Below are positions 36,926 through 48,575 of a stretch of DNA of 64,000 bases, in pieces. Both the position numbers and the translations under genes were made by a program. A model generated the notes under the pieces. The model searched no databases. It saw only the letters and a list, made by a program, of their open reading frames with translations, and was not told where the DNA came from. Position 1 is the first letter of the stretch. The number at the start of each line of letters is the position of its first letter. Origin of the DNA: Desmodus rotundus (Eukaryota > Chordata > Mammalia > Chiroptera > Phyllostomidae); the NCBI RefSeq assembly GCF_022682495.2, contig NC_071389.1, forward strand, positions 100,605,951 through 100,669,950, written 5' to 3'.

Positions 36926-37159
36926 TTATTTATTTATTTATTTAATTTTTATTGTTATTCAATTACAGTTGTATGCCTTTTCTCCCCATCCCGCCGCCCC
37001 ACCCCAGCTGAACCCACCTCCCTCCCCCCTCTCCACCCTCCCCCTTGGTTTTGTCCATGTGTCCTTTATAGTAGTTCCTGTAATCCCCTCTTCCCACTGT
37101 CCCAGCCCCCACCCCCCACCCCCGCCCCGGCTATTGTTAGATTGTTCTTAACTTCAATG
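36926..37159 (-). mobile_element. Young L1 3'UTR-only insertion
   Basis: 234 bp: polyT, then the 3'UTR in antisense (the GTATGCCTTTTCTCCCCATC stretch, C-rich part with runs of C at 37104-37131, and TAGATTGTTCTTAACTTCAA). It is flanked by a perfect 16-bp target-site duplication ATGAGATTGTTTTCTT at 36910-36925 and 37160-37175. The insert is 5'-truncated inside the 3'UTR. Confidence 0.92.
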
Positions 37160-38674
37160 ATGAGATTGTTTTCTTAGTTTCGCTTTCTGATAGTCCATTA
37201 TTGGTGCGTAAAAATGAATCATATTTTTGAATATTTATTTTGTATTGTGCTATTTTACTGAATTCATTGATCAGTTCTAGTAGTTTTTTTGTGAAAGCAT
37301 TAGAGTTCTCTATATACAATAAAATGTCCCCTGAAAATAATAGCAATTTTACTTCTTTCTTTCTAAATTGGATGCCTTTTATTTCTCCTTCTTTGGCCCT
37401 GACTTCCAGAACTATGTTGAATAAGAATGGTGAAATTGGACATCCCTGTCTTGTTTTCATTTTAAGGGAAATGCTTTCAGATTTGCCCATTAGGTATGAT
37501 TTTTGGCTGTGTGTTGGTCATATATGGCTTTAATGACATTAAGGTATGATCCCTTTATTCCCACTTTGTTAAGAGTCTTTATCATAACTGATAGTGGATT
37601 TTATCAAATGCTTTTTCTGCATCCATTGACATGATCATATGGTTTTTATCCTTCATTTTTATGTGGTATATCAAATTTATTGATTTGCAGATATTATAAC
37701 AACCGTGTATCCCCGGGATAATTCCCATTTGCTCATATATGATTATTGTAATGTATTGCTGCACATATTTACTAAAGTTTTTGAAGATTTTATTATCTAT
37801 ATTTACCAGGATTTGGGTCTATAATTTTCTTTCTTTGCAGTGTCTTTATCTGGTTTTGGAACACTGGGCCTATAAAATGAGCTTAGAATTCTTCTCTCCT
37901 CTTGAAATTTTTGGAATAATTTGAGAATAAGTGTTGGTTCTTCTTTCAATAATTGGTAAAATTTGCCTGTGAGGCTATCTGGGCTAGGACATTTTTTTTT
38001 TACTGAGAAATTTTGATTACTTCTTCATTTTCACTAGTTGTAACCTGTCTGTTCATACTAATTAATTCTTCCTGATTCAGTTTTGGAAGATTGCATGTTT
38101 CTAGGAATTTATCCATTTCTTCTGGATTGTCCAATTTGTTAACATATAGTCATTTATAATATTTTCTGAGATTCCTTTCTGTTTCTTTGATGTAGTTGTT
38201 ACTTCTTTTTCATTTCTCATATTTTTTGGATTACCTCTTTTTCCTTGATGAGGCTGGTTAAAGGTTTGTTGATCTTTTGTATCTTTTCAAAGAGCCAGCT
38301 CTTTGTTTCATTCATGTTTTGTACTCATCATTTAGACTCTATTTCATTTATTTCTGCTCTGATCTTTCTAATTCCTTTTCTTCTACACAGTTTGGGTTAC
38401 TTTGTTGTTTTCTTCAGTTACCTTAAGTGTAAAGTTTCATTTACACTTAATTTTTCTCTAAGGGATATTTGTACTGTGTCCCGTAGATTTTGAGTTTTGT
38501 TTTCACTTTTCATTTATTTCGAGGTATCTTTTGATTTCTAACTTAATGTCATTGTTAACCCATTCATTGTTTAGTAACATTTTGTATAGTTTCTATGTGT
38601 TTTTAAGGGTTTTTTACTGAATTTCTACTTTCAAACCATTTTGTTCAGAGAAGTGAAGATTCTTGATGTGATTT
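37160..38674 (-). mobile_element. Old L1 (copy II), RT region
   Basis: Minus-strand RT-domain coding sequence. Readable pieces include [11 protein letters not shown] (37764-37582), [17 protein letters not shown] and the degraded catalytic motif FSGD (37490-37137). It ends at GAAGATTCTTGATGTGATTT (38655-38674), which recurs at 45806-45825, where the element resumes. Confidence 0.78.
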
Positions 38675-40060
38675 TATTTTTTAATTGTTCTTCTATCACA
38701 ATTGTCCCAATTTTCCACCATTGCTTACCCCTGCACTGCTCAGCCCCCATCCCACATAAAAGCCCACCCTGTCGTGCATGTCCATGGGTCTTTTATACCT
38801 GTTCACTCACTAGACCCTTCCCCTTCTTTCCCCCTTTGTCCCCTCCAGCCTCCCCTCTGGTTGCTGTAGCCTGTTGCTTGTTTTCAATGCTTCTGGTTCT
38901 ATTTTGCTGGTTTGTTTCTCTTGTTCATTAGGTTTCTCATAGGTGAGATGATATGGTATTTGTCTTTCACTAACTAGCTTATTTCAATTAGGATAATATT
39001 CTCCAAATTTGTCCATGCTATAGCAAAAGATAGGAGTCCATTCTTTCTTTCAGCTGTGTTGTATTCCATTGTCTAAATGTACAATAGTTTTTTGATCCAC
39101 TCATTTGATGATGGGCACTTAGGCTGTTAGTGGCACTTGGCTATTGTACACACTGCTGCTATGAACATTGGGATGCATAGGTTCTTTTCAACTGGTGTTT
39201 CAGGATTCGTAGGGTATAATCCCAGGAGTGGAATCAATGGGTCAAAATTCAGACGCATTTTCAATTTTCTGAGGAAATTCCATATGGTTTTCCACAGTGG
39301 CTGCACTAGTCTGTGTTCCCACCAACACTGTACTACAATTCCCGTTTATCCACAACCTTGCCAGCACTTGTTGTTTGTTGATTTGTTAATGATGGCCATT
39401 CTGACCATTGTGAAGTGGTTTTTCATTGTAGTTTTAATTTGCATCTCTCTGGTGGCTAGTGACCTTGAGAATCCTTTCATATGACAATGGACCCCTCTGT
39501 ATGTCTTCCTTGGAAGAGAGACTGTTCAAGTCTTTTGTCCATTTTTTAAATTGTATACAGAGTTGTATGAGTTTTTTATATATTTTGAACATCAAACCCT
39601 TGTCCAACATATCATTGGCAAATATCTTTTCCAATATGGTTCATTCCCCTTTCATTTTCATCATATTTGCTTTAGCTATGTAGAAGGTTTTTAATTTGAT
39701 GTAGTCCAATTTGTTTAGTCTTTCCTTTATTTCCCTTTTCCCAGAGGACATATGGGTGCAAACACTGCTATGCAGAATATCTAAAATTTTATGAGCTGTT
39801 TTCCTCCAAGACATTATTGGTGTCACACTTATGTTTAAGTCTTTTATCCTTTTTGAGGTCATTGGTGTGTGGTGTAAGATGGTGGTCCAGTTTCATGTTT
39901 TTGCATATACCAGTCAAGTTTTCCCAAAACCATCTTTTAAAGAGGCTATTTTTTACTCCATTTTATGCTCCTACCCCCTTTTCAAATATTAATTGACAAG
40001 AGCAGCTTGGGTTTACTTCTGGGCTCTCTATTTTGTTCCATTGGTCTATGTGTCTGTTCT
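38675..40060 (-). mobile_element. Middle-aged L1 (A), 3' part
   Basis: PolyT-like start, 3'UTR and ORF2 C-terminal coding sequence. It inserted into old L1 copy II with a 20-bp duplicated target (18 of 20 identical). It is cut at TGTGTCTGTTC near 40059, where a younger L1 begins. The 3'UTR differs from the young copies. Confidence 0.75.
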
Positions 40061-43000
40061 TTTATTTATTTACTTATTTATTTCTTTTTATTATTTTATT
40101 GGTGTTCATTACACTTCTCTGTATTTTCTCCCCATCACTCTACCTGACCCAGCCAAACCCACCACCCACCCTTGCTTACCCGTACCACTTGGTTTTGTCC
40201 ATGTGTCCTTCATAGTACTTTCTGAAAAACCTTCTCCCCACTGTCCTTTCCCCTGTTCTTTCTGGCTATTGTTAGATTGTTCTTAACTTCAACGTCTCTG
40301 GTTATACTTTGTGTCCTTTTTTCTTTTGTTGATTATGTTCCAGTACAAAGTGAGATCATATGCTATTTGTCCATCACCGCCTGGCTTATTTCACTTAGCA
40401 TAATGCTCTCTATGTCCATCCATGCTGTTACAAAGGGTATAAGCTCCTTCTTTCTCTCTGCTGCGTAGAATTCCATTGTGTAAATGTACCATAGTTTTTT
40501 GATCCACTCATTTGCTGGTGGGCACTTAGGTTGCTTCCAGCACTGGGCTATTGTAAATTGTGCTGCTATGAACATTGGGGTGCACAGGTTCTTTTGGATT
40601 GGTGTTTCAGTGTTCTTAGGGTATAATCCCAGCAGCGGAATTGCTGGGTCAAAGGGCAGTTCCATTTTTAGTTTTCTGAGGAAATTCCATATTGTTTTCC
40701 ACAGTGGCCTCACCATTCTGCATTCCCACCAACAGTGCACTAGGGTTCCCTTTTCTCCGCATCCTCTCCAACATTTGTTTGTGGATTTGTTTATGTTGGA
40801 CATTCTGACTGGTGTGAGATGGTACCTCATTGTGGTTTTAATTTGCATCTCTCTGATGGCTAGTGATGCTGAGCATCTTTTCATATGTCTCTGGGCCCTC
40901 TGTATGTCTTCCTTGGAGAAGTGTCTGTTCAAGTCCTTTGCCCATTTTTTAATTGGCTTGTTTGTCTTCCTGGAGTGGAGTCGTTTGAGATCTTTATATA
41001 TTTTGGAGATCAGGCCCTTGTCTGAGGTATCATTGGCAAATGTGTATTCCCATACGGTTGGTTCTCTGTTCATTTTGATGCTGTTTTCTTTAGTCATGCA
41101 GAAGCTTTTTATTTTCACAACATCCCATTTGTTTATTCTTTCCTTTTTATCCCTTGATTTAGGGGATGTGTCTATGAAGATCTTGCTGCATGGAATTTCT
41201 GAGATTTTCCTGCCAATGTTTTCCTCAAGGACTTTTATGGTGTTACAATTTATATTTAAGTCTTTTATCCACCTTGAATTTATTTTCATGTATGGTGTTA
41301 GTTGGTGATCGAGTTTCATTTTTTCGCACTCTCCAGATCTCCCAACACCATTTGTTGAAGAGGCTATTTTTGCTCCATTTTGTGCTCCTACCTCCTTTGT
41401 CAAATGTCAATTGACCAAAGAGACTTGGGTTAATTTCTGGGCTCTCTGTTCTGTTCCATTGGTCTATGTGCCTGTTTTTATGCCAGTACCAGGCTGTTTT
41501 GATTACAGTGGCCTTGTACTATACTTTGATATCAGGTATTGTGATCCCTCCTTCTTTGTTCTTCTGTCTCAAAATTGCTTCAGCTATTCGGGGTCATTTG
41601 TGGTTCCATATAAATTTATGAAATGTTTTTTCTATATCTCTGAAATATGTCATGGGTACTTTAATAGGGATTGCATTGAATCTATAAATCGCTTTGGGTA
41701 GTATGGCCATTTTCATGATGTTAATTCTCCCAATCCATGAGCATGGTACATACTTCCATTTGTTTGTGTCTTCCTTAATTTCTTTCATCAGGGTTGTGTA
41801 GTTTTCTGAGTACAGGTTTTTTTTACCTCCTTGGTTAGGATTCTTCCTAGGTACTTTGTTTTTCTTGTTGGTGTATCACATGGGATTTTTTTTTTCCTGA
41901 TTTCTGTTTCATTGTTGGTGCACAAGAATTCCTGTGATTTCTGATTACAACAGTCACTTTGTAAATGACTGTTTTCCCAAATTCATTTATTTGGTTGGGT
42001 AGTTTTTTGGTGGAGTCTACAGGATATTCCATGTACACTATCATGTCATCTGTAAACAATGACAGTTTTATTTCCTCCTTTCCAATTTGGATGCCTTTTA
42101 TTGCTTTTTCTTGTCTGATTGCTATGGCTAGGACTTGCAATACTATGTTGAACAGGAGTGGTGAGAGAGGGCATCCTTGTCTTGTTCCTGATCTGAGTGG
42201 GAAAGCTCTAAGTTTTTGTCCTTACAGTATGATGTTGGCTGTAGGTCTCTCATATATGGCCTTTATTATGTTGAGGAATGCTCCCTCTATGCCCACTTTG
42301 CTGCGTGTTTTTATCAGAAATGGGTGCTGTATCTTATCGAATGCTTTTTTGGCATCTATTGATATGATCATGTGATTTTTGTCTTTGCTGTTGTTGATGT
42401 AATGTATTATGTTTATTGATTTGTGAATATTGTACCATCCTTGCATCCCTGGGATGAATCCCACTTGGTCATGGTGTATGATCTTTTTAATGTATTGCTG
42501 GATGCAGTTTGACAATATTTTGTTGAGAATTTTAGCATCTATGTTCATTAGCAATATTGGGCTGAGGTTTTCTTTCTTTGTTATGTCTTTATGTGGCTTT
42601 GGGATTAGGATGATGTTGGCTTCATAAAAAGAGTTTGAGAGTCTTCCATCTTCTTGAATTTTTTGAAATTGTCTGTGGAGGATAGGGGTTAGCTCTCCCT
42701 TAAATACTCTGTAGAATTATCCTCTGAAACCATCTGGTCCAAGGATTTTATGTGTCGGAGCTTTTGATTACTGTTTCAATTTCATGAGGTGTTACTGATC
42801 TGTTCAAGCTTTCTGTTTCTTCGTTCAGTTTTGGAAGGTTATATTTTTCTATAAATTTGTCCATTTCATCTAGGTATTCACATTTCTTGGCATATACTTC
42901 TTTGTATTACTTTCTTATAATCCTTTGTATTTTGGTGTTATCAGTTGTAGTCTCTCCTCTTTCATTTCTGATTGTGTTTATTAGGGTCCTCTCTCATTTT

Positions 43001-43176
43001 ATCTTGAATAATCTACTTAAAGGCTTGTCGATTTTCTTTATCATTTCAATGAACCAGCTCCTGGATTCATTGATCCTTGGAATTGTGCTTTTAGTCTCTA
43101 TGTCATTTAATTCTGCTTTGATCTTGATTATTTCCTTCATTCTACTTGCTCTAGGCTTTGTTTGTTGGTATTCCTT
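40061..43176 (-). mobile_element. Young 5'-truncated L1 (C)
   Basis: 3'UTR from about 40061, then ORF2 up to the endonuclease/RT linker at 43176. The C-terminal 346-codon frame (41403-40363) is the longest frame in the window. It includes the cluster [18 protein letters not shown] and stops slightly before the natural end ([10 protein letters not shown]). RT pieces lie at 42554-42222 ([12 protein letters not shown]) and 42140-41847 (FTDD in place of FADD). Its 5' side is occupied by another insertion. Confidence 0.85.
40363..41403 (-). pseudogene. L1 ORF2 C-terminal fragment, 346 codons
   Basis: The C-terminal domain of the L1 reverse transcriptase protein, downstream of the RT catalytic core. 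The CX3CX7HX4C cluster is intact (known to be needed for L1 RNA binding and retrotransposition). The fragment lacks endonuclease and RT domains in frame, so it has no enzymatic activity of its own. Its openness reflects youth rather than demonstrated function. Confidence 0.85.
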
Positions 43177-43596
43177 AAGTTTTTTTTTAATTTTTATTGT
43201 TATTCAATTACAGTTGTATGCTTTTTCTCCCTATCCTCCACCCACCCCAGCTGAACCCACCTCCCTCCCCCACCTCCACCCTCCCCCTTGGTTTTGTCCA
43301 TGTGTCCTTTATAGTAGTTCCTGTAATCCCCTCTTCCCACTGACCGCCCCCCCCACCGCCCTGGCTATTGTTAGATTGTTCTTAACTTCAATGTCTCTGG
43401 TTATATTTTGTTTGCTTTTTTCTTCTATTGATTATGTTCCAGTTAAAGGTGAGATCACTGTTGGTGGGAATGCAGACTCATGAGGCCACTGTGGAAAACA
43501 GTATGGAATTTCCTCAGAAAAGTAAAAATGGAACTGCCCTTTGACCCAGCAATGCTGCTTTTGGGATTATACCTAAGAACCCTGAAACACCAATCC
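43177..43596 (-). mobile_element. Twin-primed young L1 fragment (D)
   Basis: 43177-43456 is polyT and 3'UTR in minus orientation. 43457-43596 is an ORF2 C-terminal piece in plus orientation (CTGTTGGTGGGAATGCAGAC to CACCAATCCA). The join shows short shared sequence (CACTG). The flanks ATTCCTTAAG (43170) and ATTCTTAACAAG (43597) match only with an indel, so the target-site duplication is uncertain. Confidence 0.8.
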
Positions 43597-44160
43597 ATTC
43601 TTAACAAGCAAACGGCTTTTCACACAGCCCAACTTTTTAACGAGTCTGGAGACTACCTGAGTCAGGGTCTGACATGGCCTAACTCCTCCCATTTCCAGGT
43701 TTTGCGTAGAACCTCAATTTCTCTGGTGCTGGCATCCACAGACCCAGCACATGTATACTGCCTCTGTTTGTCTCCCACTTTGTCTCTATTCCCTCCAGTG
43801 GCTTCCAGCATCCAGGTCCCTCTTGGTGCCAGGCTGCCCTCCCTGCTCTGGTAGATAAGGGAGCTGGTGATCTAACTGTCCTCCCTGTATCCTGTGGCAG
43901 GCGCCAGGCCGGAGCCACAATAACCTAGGTGCCTGTGTAGATCCCTGGGACCTTACTGTCCCAGCACAGTCGCCTCACCATCTGTTTTTCAATGTACTCT
44001 ATAATATTTGGCCTCCAAACTTCATATAAGCTGGAATTTCATTGGGTCTTCACTCTGTTCCTCAGAAGATTGGCTAGGTGTCCCAGCTGGGCACACAGAG
44101 AACTGAGCTCTGCTCCCACCCACCTTGCGGCCATCTTCCTACCTTGTCACCATCTTCCCA
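43597..44160 (-). mobile_element. Orphan L1 5'UTR
   Basis: Read on the minus strand it begins TGGGAAGATGGTGAC, then GGAAGATGGCCGCAAGG. It is collinear with the 5'UTR of the 14.4-kb L1 (shared stretches around ATATGAAG, GGAGGCCAAA and AAGGTCCC). No ORF1 or endonuclease follows. The sequence runs directly into fragment D and the truncated ORF2 of L1 C. It is either the 5' end of L1 C after an internal loss of about 3 kb, or a separate remnant. Confidence 0.7.
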
Positions 44161-44332
44161 ACATTTAATACTATATTAGTTTCAGTGTTACAGCATATTG
44201 TTTTAACATCTATGTAATTTACAAATCCATTCCCCTACTAATTAGAGAACCAACCTGATACCATACATAGCTATTAAAATGCTGTTTGCGATATTCTCTA
44301 TGCTGTACTTTGTAACCACCATTTTGTACTTC
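44161..44332 (-). mobile_element. Old L1 3'UTR remnant
   Basis: Resembles the 3'UTR at 29550-29740 (TATTAGTTTCAG, CATACATAGCTATTA, TTGTACTTC). It is truncated on the right by the polyT of the next L1. Confidence 0.6.
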
Positions 44333-45805
44333 ATTTTTTTTATTGTTGTTCAAGTACAATTCCCTCCATTTTTACCCCACTATTCCCCCTGTCACCCCAC
44401 CTATGCCCAACTCCCACCCTTGAATGCACACCCTTTGGTTATGTCCATATGTCCTTGATACATGTTCCTTAATGCCTCCCCCATTACTCCCTATTATCCC
44501 TCTCCCTGCTCCTCTCTGGTTACTGTCAGATGTTCTTTATTTTCAATGTCTCTAGTTGTATTTTGCTTGCTTGTTTGCTTTGTTGATTAGGTTCCACTTC
44601 TAGGTGAGATCGTATGGTATTTCTCTTTCACTTCCAGGCTTATTTCACATAGCATAATGCTCTCCAGATCCATCCATGCTGTCGTGAAAGGTGGGAGCTC
44701 CCTCTTTCTCTCTGCTGTGTAGTATTCTACCTTGTAAATGTACCACAGTTTTTGATTCACTCATTTACTGACAGGCACTTAGGTTACTCCCAGTACTTGG
44801 CTATTGTGAATTGTGCTTCTATGAACATTGGGATGCATAGGTTCTTTTGGATTGGTGTTTCAGGATCCTTAGGGTATAATCCCAACAATGATAGCTCTGG
44901 GTCAAAAGGCAGTTCCATTTTTACTTTTCTGAGGAAATTCCATACTGTTTTCCACAGTGGCTAAATCAGTCTGTATTCCCACCAACAGTGCACTAGGACT
45001 GCCTTTTCTCCATATCCTCTCCAACACTTGTTTATTGATTTGTTTATGATAGCCATTCTGACTGGTGTGAAGTAGTATCTCATTGTGGTTTTAATTTGCA
45101 TCTCTCTGATGGCTAGTGATGTTAAGCATCCTTTCATTTGTCTATCGGCCCTCTATATGTCCTCCTTGGAGAAACGTCTGTTCAGGTACTTTGCCCATTT
45201 TTTAATTGGGTTATTTGTCTTCTTCATGTGGAGTCATGTGAGTTCTTTATATATTTTGGAGATCAGGACCTTCTCTGAGGTATCACTGGCAAATATGTTT
45301 TCCCTATAGTTGGTTTTTTTCATTGTAATGCTTTTTTCCTTAGCCATGCAGAAGCTTTTTATTTTGATGAGATCCCATTTGTTTGTTCTTTCCTTTATGT
45401 CTCTTGCCCTAGGGGACCTATGAGTGAAAATATTACTTCATGGAATATCTGAGATTTTCCTGCCTATGTTATCCTGAAGGACTTTTATGCTGTCACAACT
45501 TGTATTTCAAGTCTTTTATCCACCTTGAATTTTTTTGTATGTATGTTGTAAGATGGTGATCAAGTATCATTTTTTTACATGTGGCTGTCCAGCTCTCCCA
45601 ACACCATATTTTGAAGAGGTTATTTTTACTCCGTTTTATGCTTCCCCCCTTTTCAAACATTAATTGACCATAAAGACTAGGGTTTATTTCTAGGCCTCTA
45701 TTCTGTTCCATTGTTCTTTGTGTCTGTTCCTGTACCAGTACCATACTGTGTTGATTACAGTGGCCTCATAATATAGTTTGATAGTTGCATAGCATTGTGA
45801 TTTCA
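44333..45805 (-). mobile_element. Middle-aged 5'-truncated L1 (B)
   Basis: PolyT and 3'UTR from 44333, ORF2 C-terminus (frame 45744-45493 and others) and truncation at 45805, immediately before the duplicated GAAGATGCTTGATATGATTT. Its last 75 bases (45731-45805) lie exactly where the interrupted L1 A would continue, so they may belong to A instead. Confidence 0.75.
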
Positions 45806-46340
45806 GAAGATGCTTGATATGATTTCAATCTTCGTAAATTTATTGAGATTTGTTTTGTGTCCTAACATGTGGTCTATCCTAGAAAACATTCCATGTGCAC
45901 TTGCAAAAAATGTATATTCTGCTGCTTTGGGGTAAAATGCTGTGAAGCTATCAATTAAATCAATTTGACCTAGTATGTCATTTAAGACCACTTTATCCAT
46001 GTTGATTTTCTGTCTGCAAGATCTATCCATTGAAGTCAGTGGGTCGTTAAAATTTCCCACTATAACTATGTTTCTATCAATCGCTCCCATTATGTTCATT
46101 AAGATTTACTTTATATATTTAGGTGTTCTGATGTTCAGTGAATAAATGTTTACTAGGGTTATGACCTTTTGTTGAAGTTTTCCTTTTAACATTGTGTAGT
46201 GTCCTTCTTTGTCCCTTATTATAGTATTGGTTTTAACATCTAGTTTTTCAGATTTAAGTATTGCTACCCCAGCTATTTTTTCCTGTTGATTTGCATGAAA
46301 TTTCTTTTTCCATCCCTTTATTCATCATCTGTGTGTATCT
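45806..46340 (-). mobile_element. Old L1 (copy II), endonuclease region
   Basis: Resumption of copy II after the 7.1-kb composite insertion. The frame 46099-45803 reads GNFN (in place of GDFN), SMDRSCRQKIN, FSRIDHMLGHK and IEIISSIF, typical of L1 endonuclease and linker. It ends at a HAL1 insertion. Confidence 0.78.
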
Positions 46341-46742
46341 TTTTAAAATATATATTATTGATTATGCTATTACACTTGTTCCATTTTCCCCTTCACTCCC
46401 CTCTGTACTGCACACCACTCCCACCCGCATTCCCCCCCCCATTACCTCATGCCCATGGGTCATACATATAAGTTCTTTGGCTTCTACATTTCCTACACTA
46501 TTTTTACCCTCCCCCTGTCTATATTCTACCTACCATTTAGGCTACTCATTCTCTATACCTTTCCCCCCTCTATCCCCCTCCCAATTCCCTGTTGATAACC
46601 CTCCATGTGATCTCCATTTCTGTAGTTCTGTTCCTGTTCTAGTTGTTTCTTTAGTTTGCTTTTGTTTTTGTTTTAGGTGTGGTTGTTAATAACTGTGAGT
46701 TTGCTGTCATTTTTACTGTTCATATTTTTGATCTTCTTTTTC

Positions 46743-47352
46743 TTAGGTAAATCCCTTTAACATTTCATATAATAAGGGCTTGGTGATGATGAACTCCTTG
46801 AACTTGACCTTATCTGAGAAACACTTTATCTGCCCTTCCAATCTAAATGATAGCTTTGCTGGATACAGTAATCTTGGATGTAGGCCCTTGCCTTTCATGA
46901 CTTGGAATACTTCTTGCCAGCCCCTTCTTGCCTGTAAGGTCTCTTTGGAGAAATCAGCTGACAGTCCTATGGCAACTCCTTTGTAGGTAACTGTCTCCTT
47001 TTCTCTTGCTGCTTTTAAGATTTTCTCCTTATCTTTAATCTTCGGTAATATAATTATGATGTGCCTTGGTGTGTTCCTCCTTGGGTCTAGCTTCTTTGGG
47101 ACTCTCTGAGCTTCCTGGACTTCCTGGAAGTCTATTTCCTTTGCCAGATTGGGAAAGTTCTCCTTCATTATTTGTTCAAATAAGTTTTCAATTTTTTGTT
47201 CTTCCTCTTCTCCTTCTGGCACCCCTATAATTCGGATGTTGGAACATTTCAAGATGTCCTGGAGGTTCCTAAGCCTCTCCTCATTTTTCCGACTTCTTGT
47301 TTCTTCGTTCTGTTCTGATTGGATGTTTCTTTCTTCCTTCTGGTACACAGCG
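46743..47352 (-). pseudogene. HAL1 ORF1, C-terminal part (inverted copy)
   Basis: Open from KEERNIQSEQNEETR through the RRM (NIRIIGVPEGEEEEQ) and C-terminal domain (PRHIIIILPKIKDKEKIL, HPRLLYPAKLS) to the natural stop after MLKGFT. The frame nominally continues to 47372 into inverted 5'UTR. The matching N-terminus is on the other strand at 47778-48013. Confidence 0.85.
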
Positions 47353-47777
47353 TTGGCCCCACATTTGCGCATAGATAAACCTGGAAGAACAGTGGGAGAG
47401 CAAAGCAGACCGCAAAACCCAGGGCTTCAGTGGGGAAGTAAAGTCTCAAACCTCTGATTGAACATACCCATAGGGGCTGAGGCGCAGCAGGAGAAAATCT
47501 CAGCCTCACAGGAGAGGTCATTGGAGAGACCCACAGGGGCCTAGAGCGTGCACAAGCCCACCCCCTCGGGAACCAGCACCAGAGGGGCCCAATTTGATTG
47601 TGGGTAGCAGAGGGAGTGACTGAAATCCGCTGGAGCGGGCGCCATTGTTCCCTCTCGGCCCCACCCCCACGTACAGCGTCACAGTGCAGAGACACATGTT
47701 ACCACGCCCCAGTGAACACCGAATGCTGCAACCCTTTACCTAACCAGCGAGATAAGACAAAAAAAAAAAAGGCCCAA

Positions 47778-48015
47778 ATGAAAGAACAGATCAAAGCCCC
47801 AGAAATAATTCAACTAAGCGGCAAACAGATAGCCAACCTATCAGATGCACAGGTCAAAACACTGGTAACTAGGATGCTCACAAAATTGGTTGAATTTGGT
47901 CGCAAACTAGATGAAAAAATGAAGGCTATGCTAAGAGAAATAAAGGAAAATGTACAGGGAACCAACAGTGATGTGAAGGAAACTGGGACTCAAATCAACG
48001 GTGTGGACCAGTAAC
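47778..48015 (+). pseudogene. HAL1 ORF1, N-terminal part (inverted copy)
   Basis: Starts MKEQIKAPEIIQLSGKQIANLSD and runs through the start of the coiled coil (VEFGRKLDEKMKAMLREIKEN) to NGVDQ, followed by a stop created at the inversion breakpoint. A run of eleven A precedes the start codon, as in the other HAL1. Confidence 0.85.
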
Positions 48016-48027
48016 TGACTTTTTAAA

Positions 48028-48575
48028 GCTAATGTCCCATTCATATGTGTAAACAGCACCATGAGGCTCAACCCTGACCACAAGCTGTTCAGCGGGTGCT
48101 TAGTTGAGTGCTGAGATCTGCCTTTGAATAATACACTGTTTGTGAATCTTACTGGTACCTGCTCTGATGTTGTCTGAAGCTAGGCACTGGGTCTTTTGAT
48201 TCTGGGCCTCTTAGGAGTGACTCAGTGCCTGGCTCTCAACAATCAGTTTGGAGTTACAAGATATCCACAATTTGTAACTGCCTTTGCTGGGCTTGGATGC
48301 ACATAGGAAGGACCAAGGTGTGCACCAATTTTAGCTTTTATCTGCACTGGGCATGGGGAAAAGTCAGCAAAAATCCCCAGATATACCAATGGGATCTGCC
48401 TCCACATATCAATTGCCTGTTTGGCTCAGTCACTGAAAGAGCCTCTGGCAGAGATAGAATGATGTAGCTAGTGGATCTCCTGTGAAAGGTAGATGTTGTT
48501 CAGGTTTAAGGAAGGTGAAGGTTGTGGCCGCCACCCCACAGCAACAAGACTCAATCTGTCCCATATTTTGCCAAC
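48028..48575. other. Unrecognised sequence between HAL1 and L1
   Basis: About 550 bp that matches neither L1, HAL1 nor SINE sequence elsewhere in the window. It has no long frame (80 codons at most). It could be single-copy host DNA or part of a retroelement that I do not recognise. Confidence 0.4.

Larger units (their letters stand above)
46341..48018 (-). mobile_element. HAL1 copy 1, twin-primed
   Basis: 46341-47352 (minus) holds tail, 3'UTR and the ORF1 C-terminal two thirds. 47353-48018 (plus) holds part of the 5'UTR and the ORF1 N-terminus. The inversion breakpoint falls inside ORF1 between NGVDQ and KE. The candidate target-site duplication is CTTTTTAAA at 46339-46347 and 48019-48027. 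Like copy 2 at 58.4 kb it has no ORF2, so it is a half-L1 that must borrow reverse transcriptase. Its 5'UTR is truncated. Confidence 0.82.

Noticed and set aside
40484..41308. 274-codon plus-strand frame
   Set aside because: Antisense shadow of the L1 ORF2 C-terminus. Similar hydrophobic antisense frames appear opposite every ORF2 copy (20285-20755, 21031-21755, 30851-31327).
47249..47695. 148-codon minus-strand frame
   Set aside because: Antisense of the inverted HAL1 5'UTR running into ORF1; produced by the inversion.
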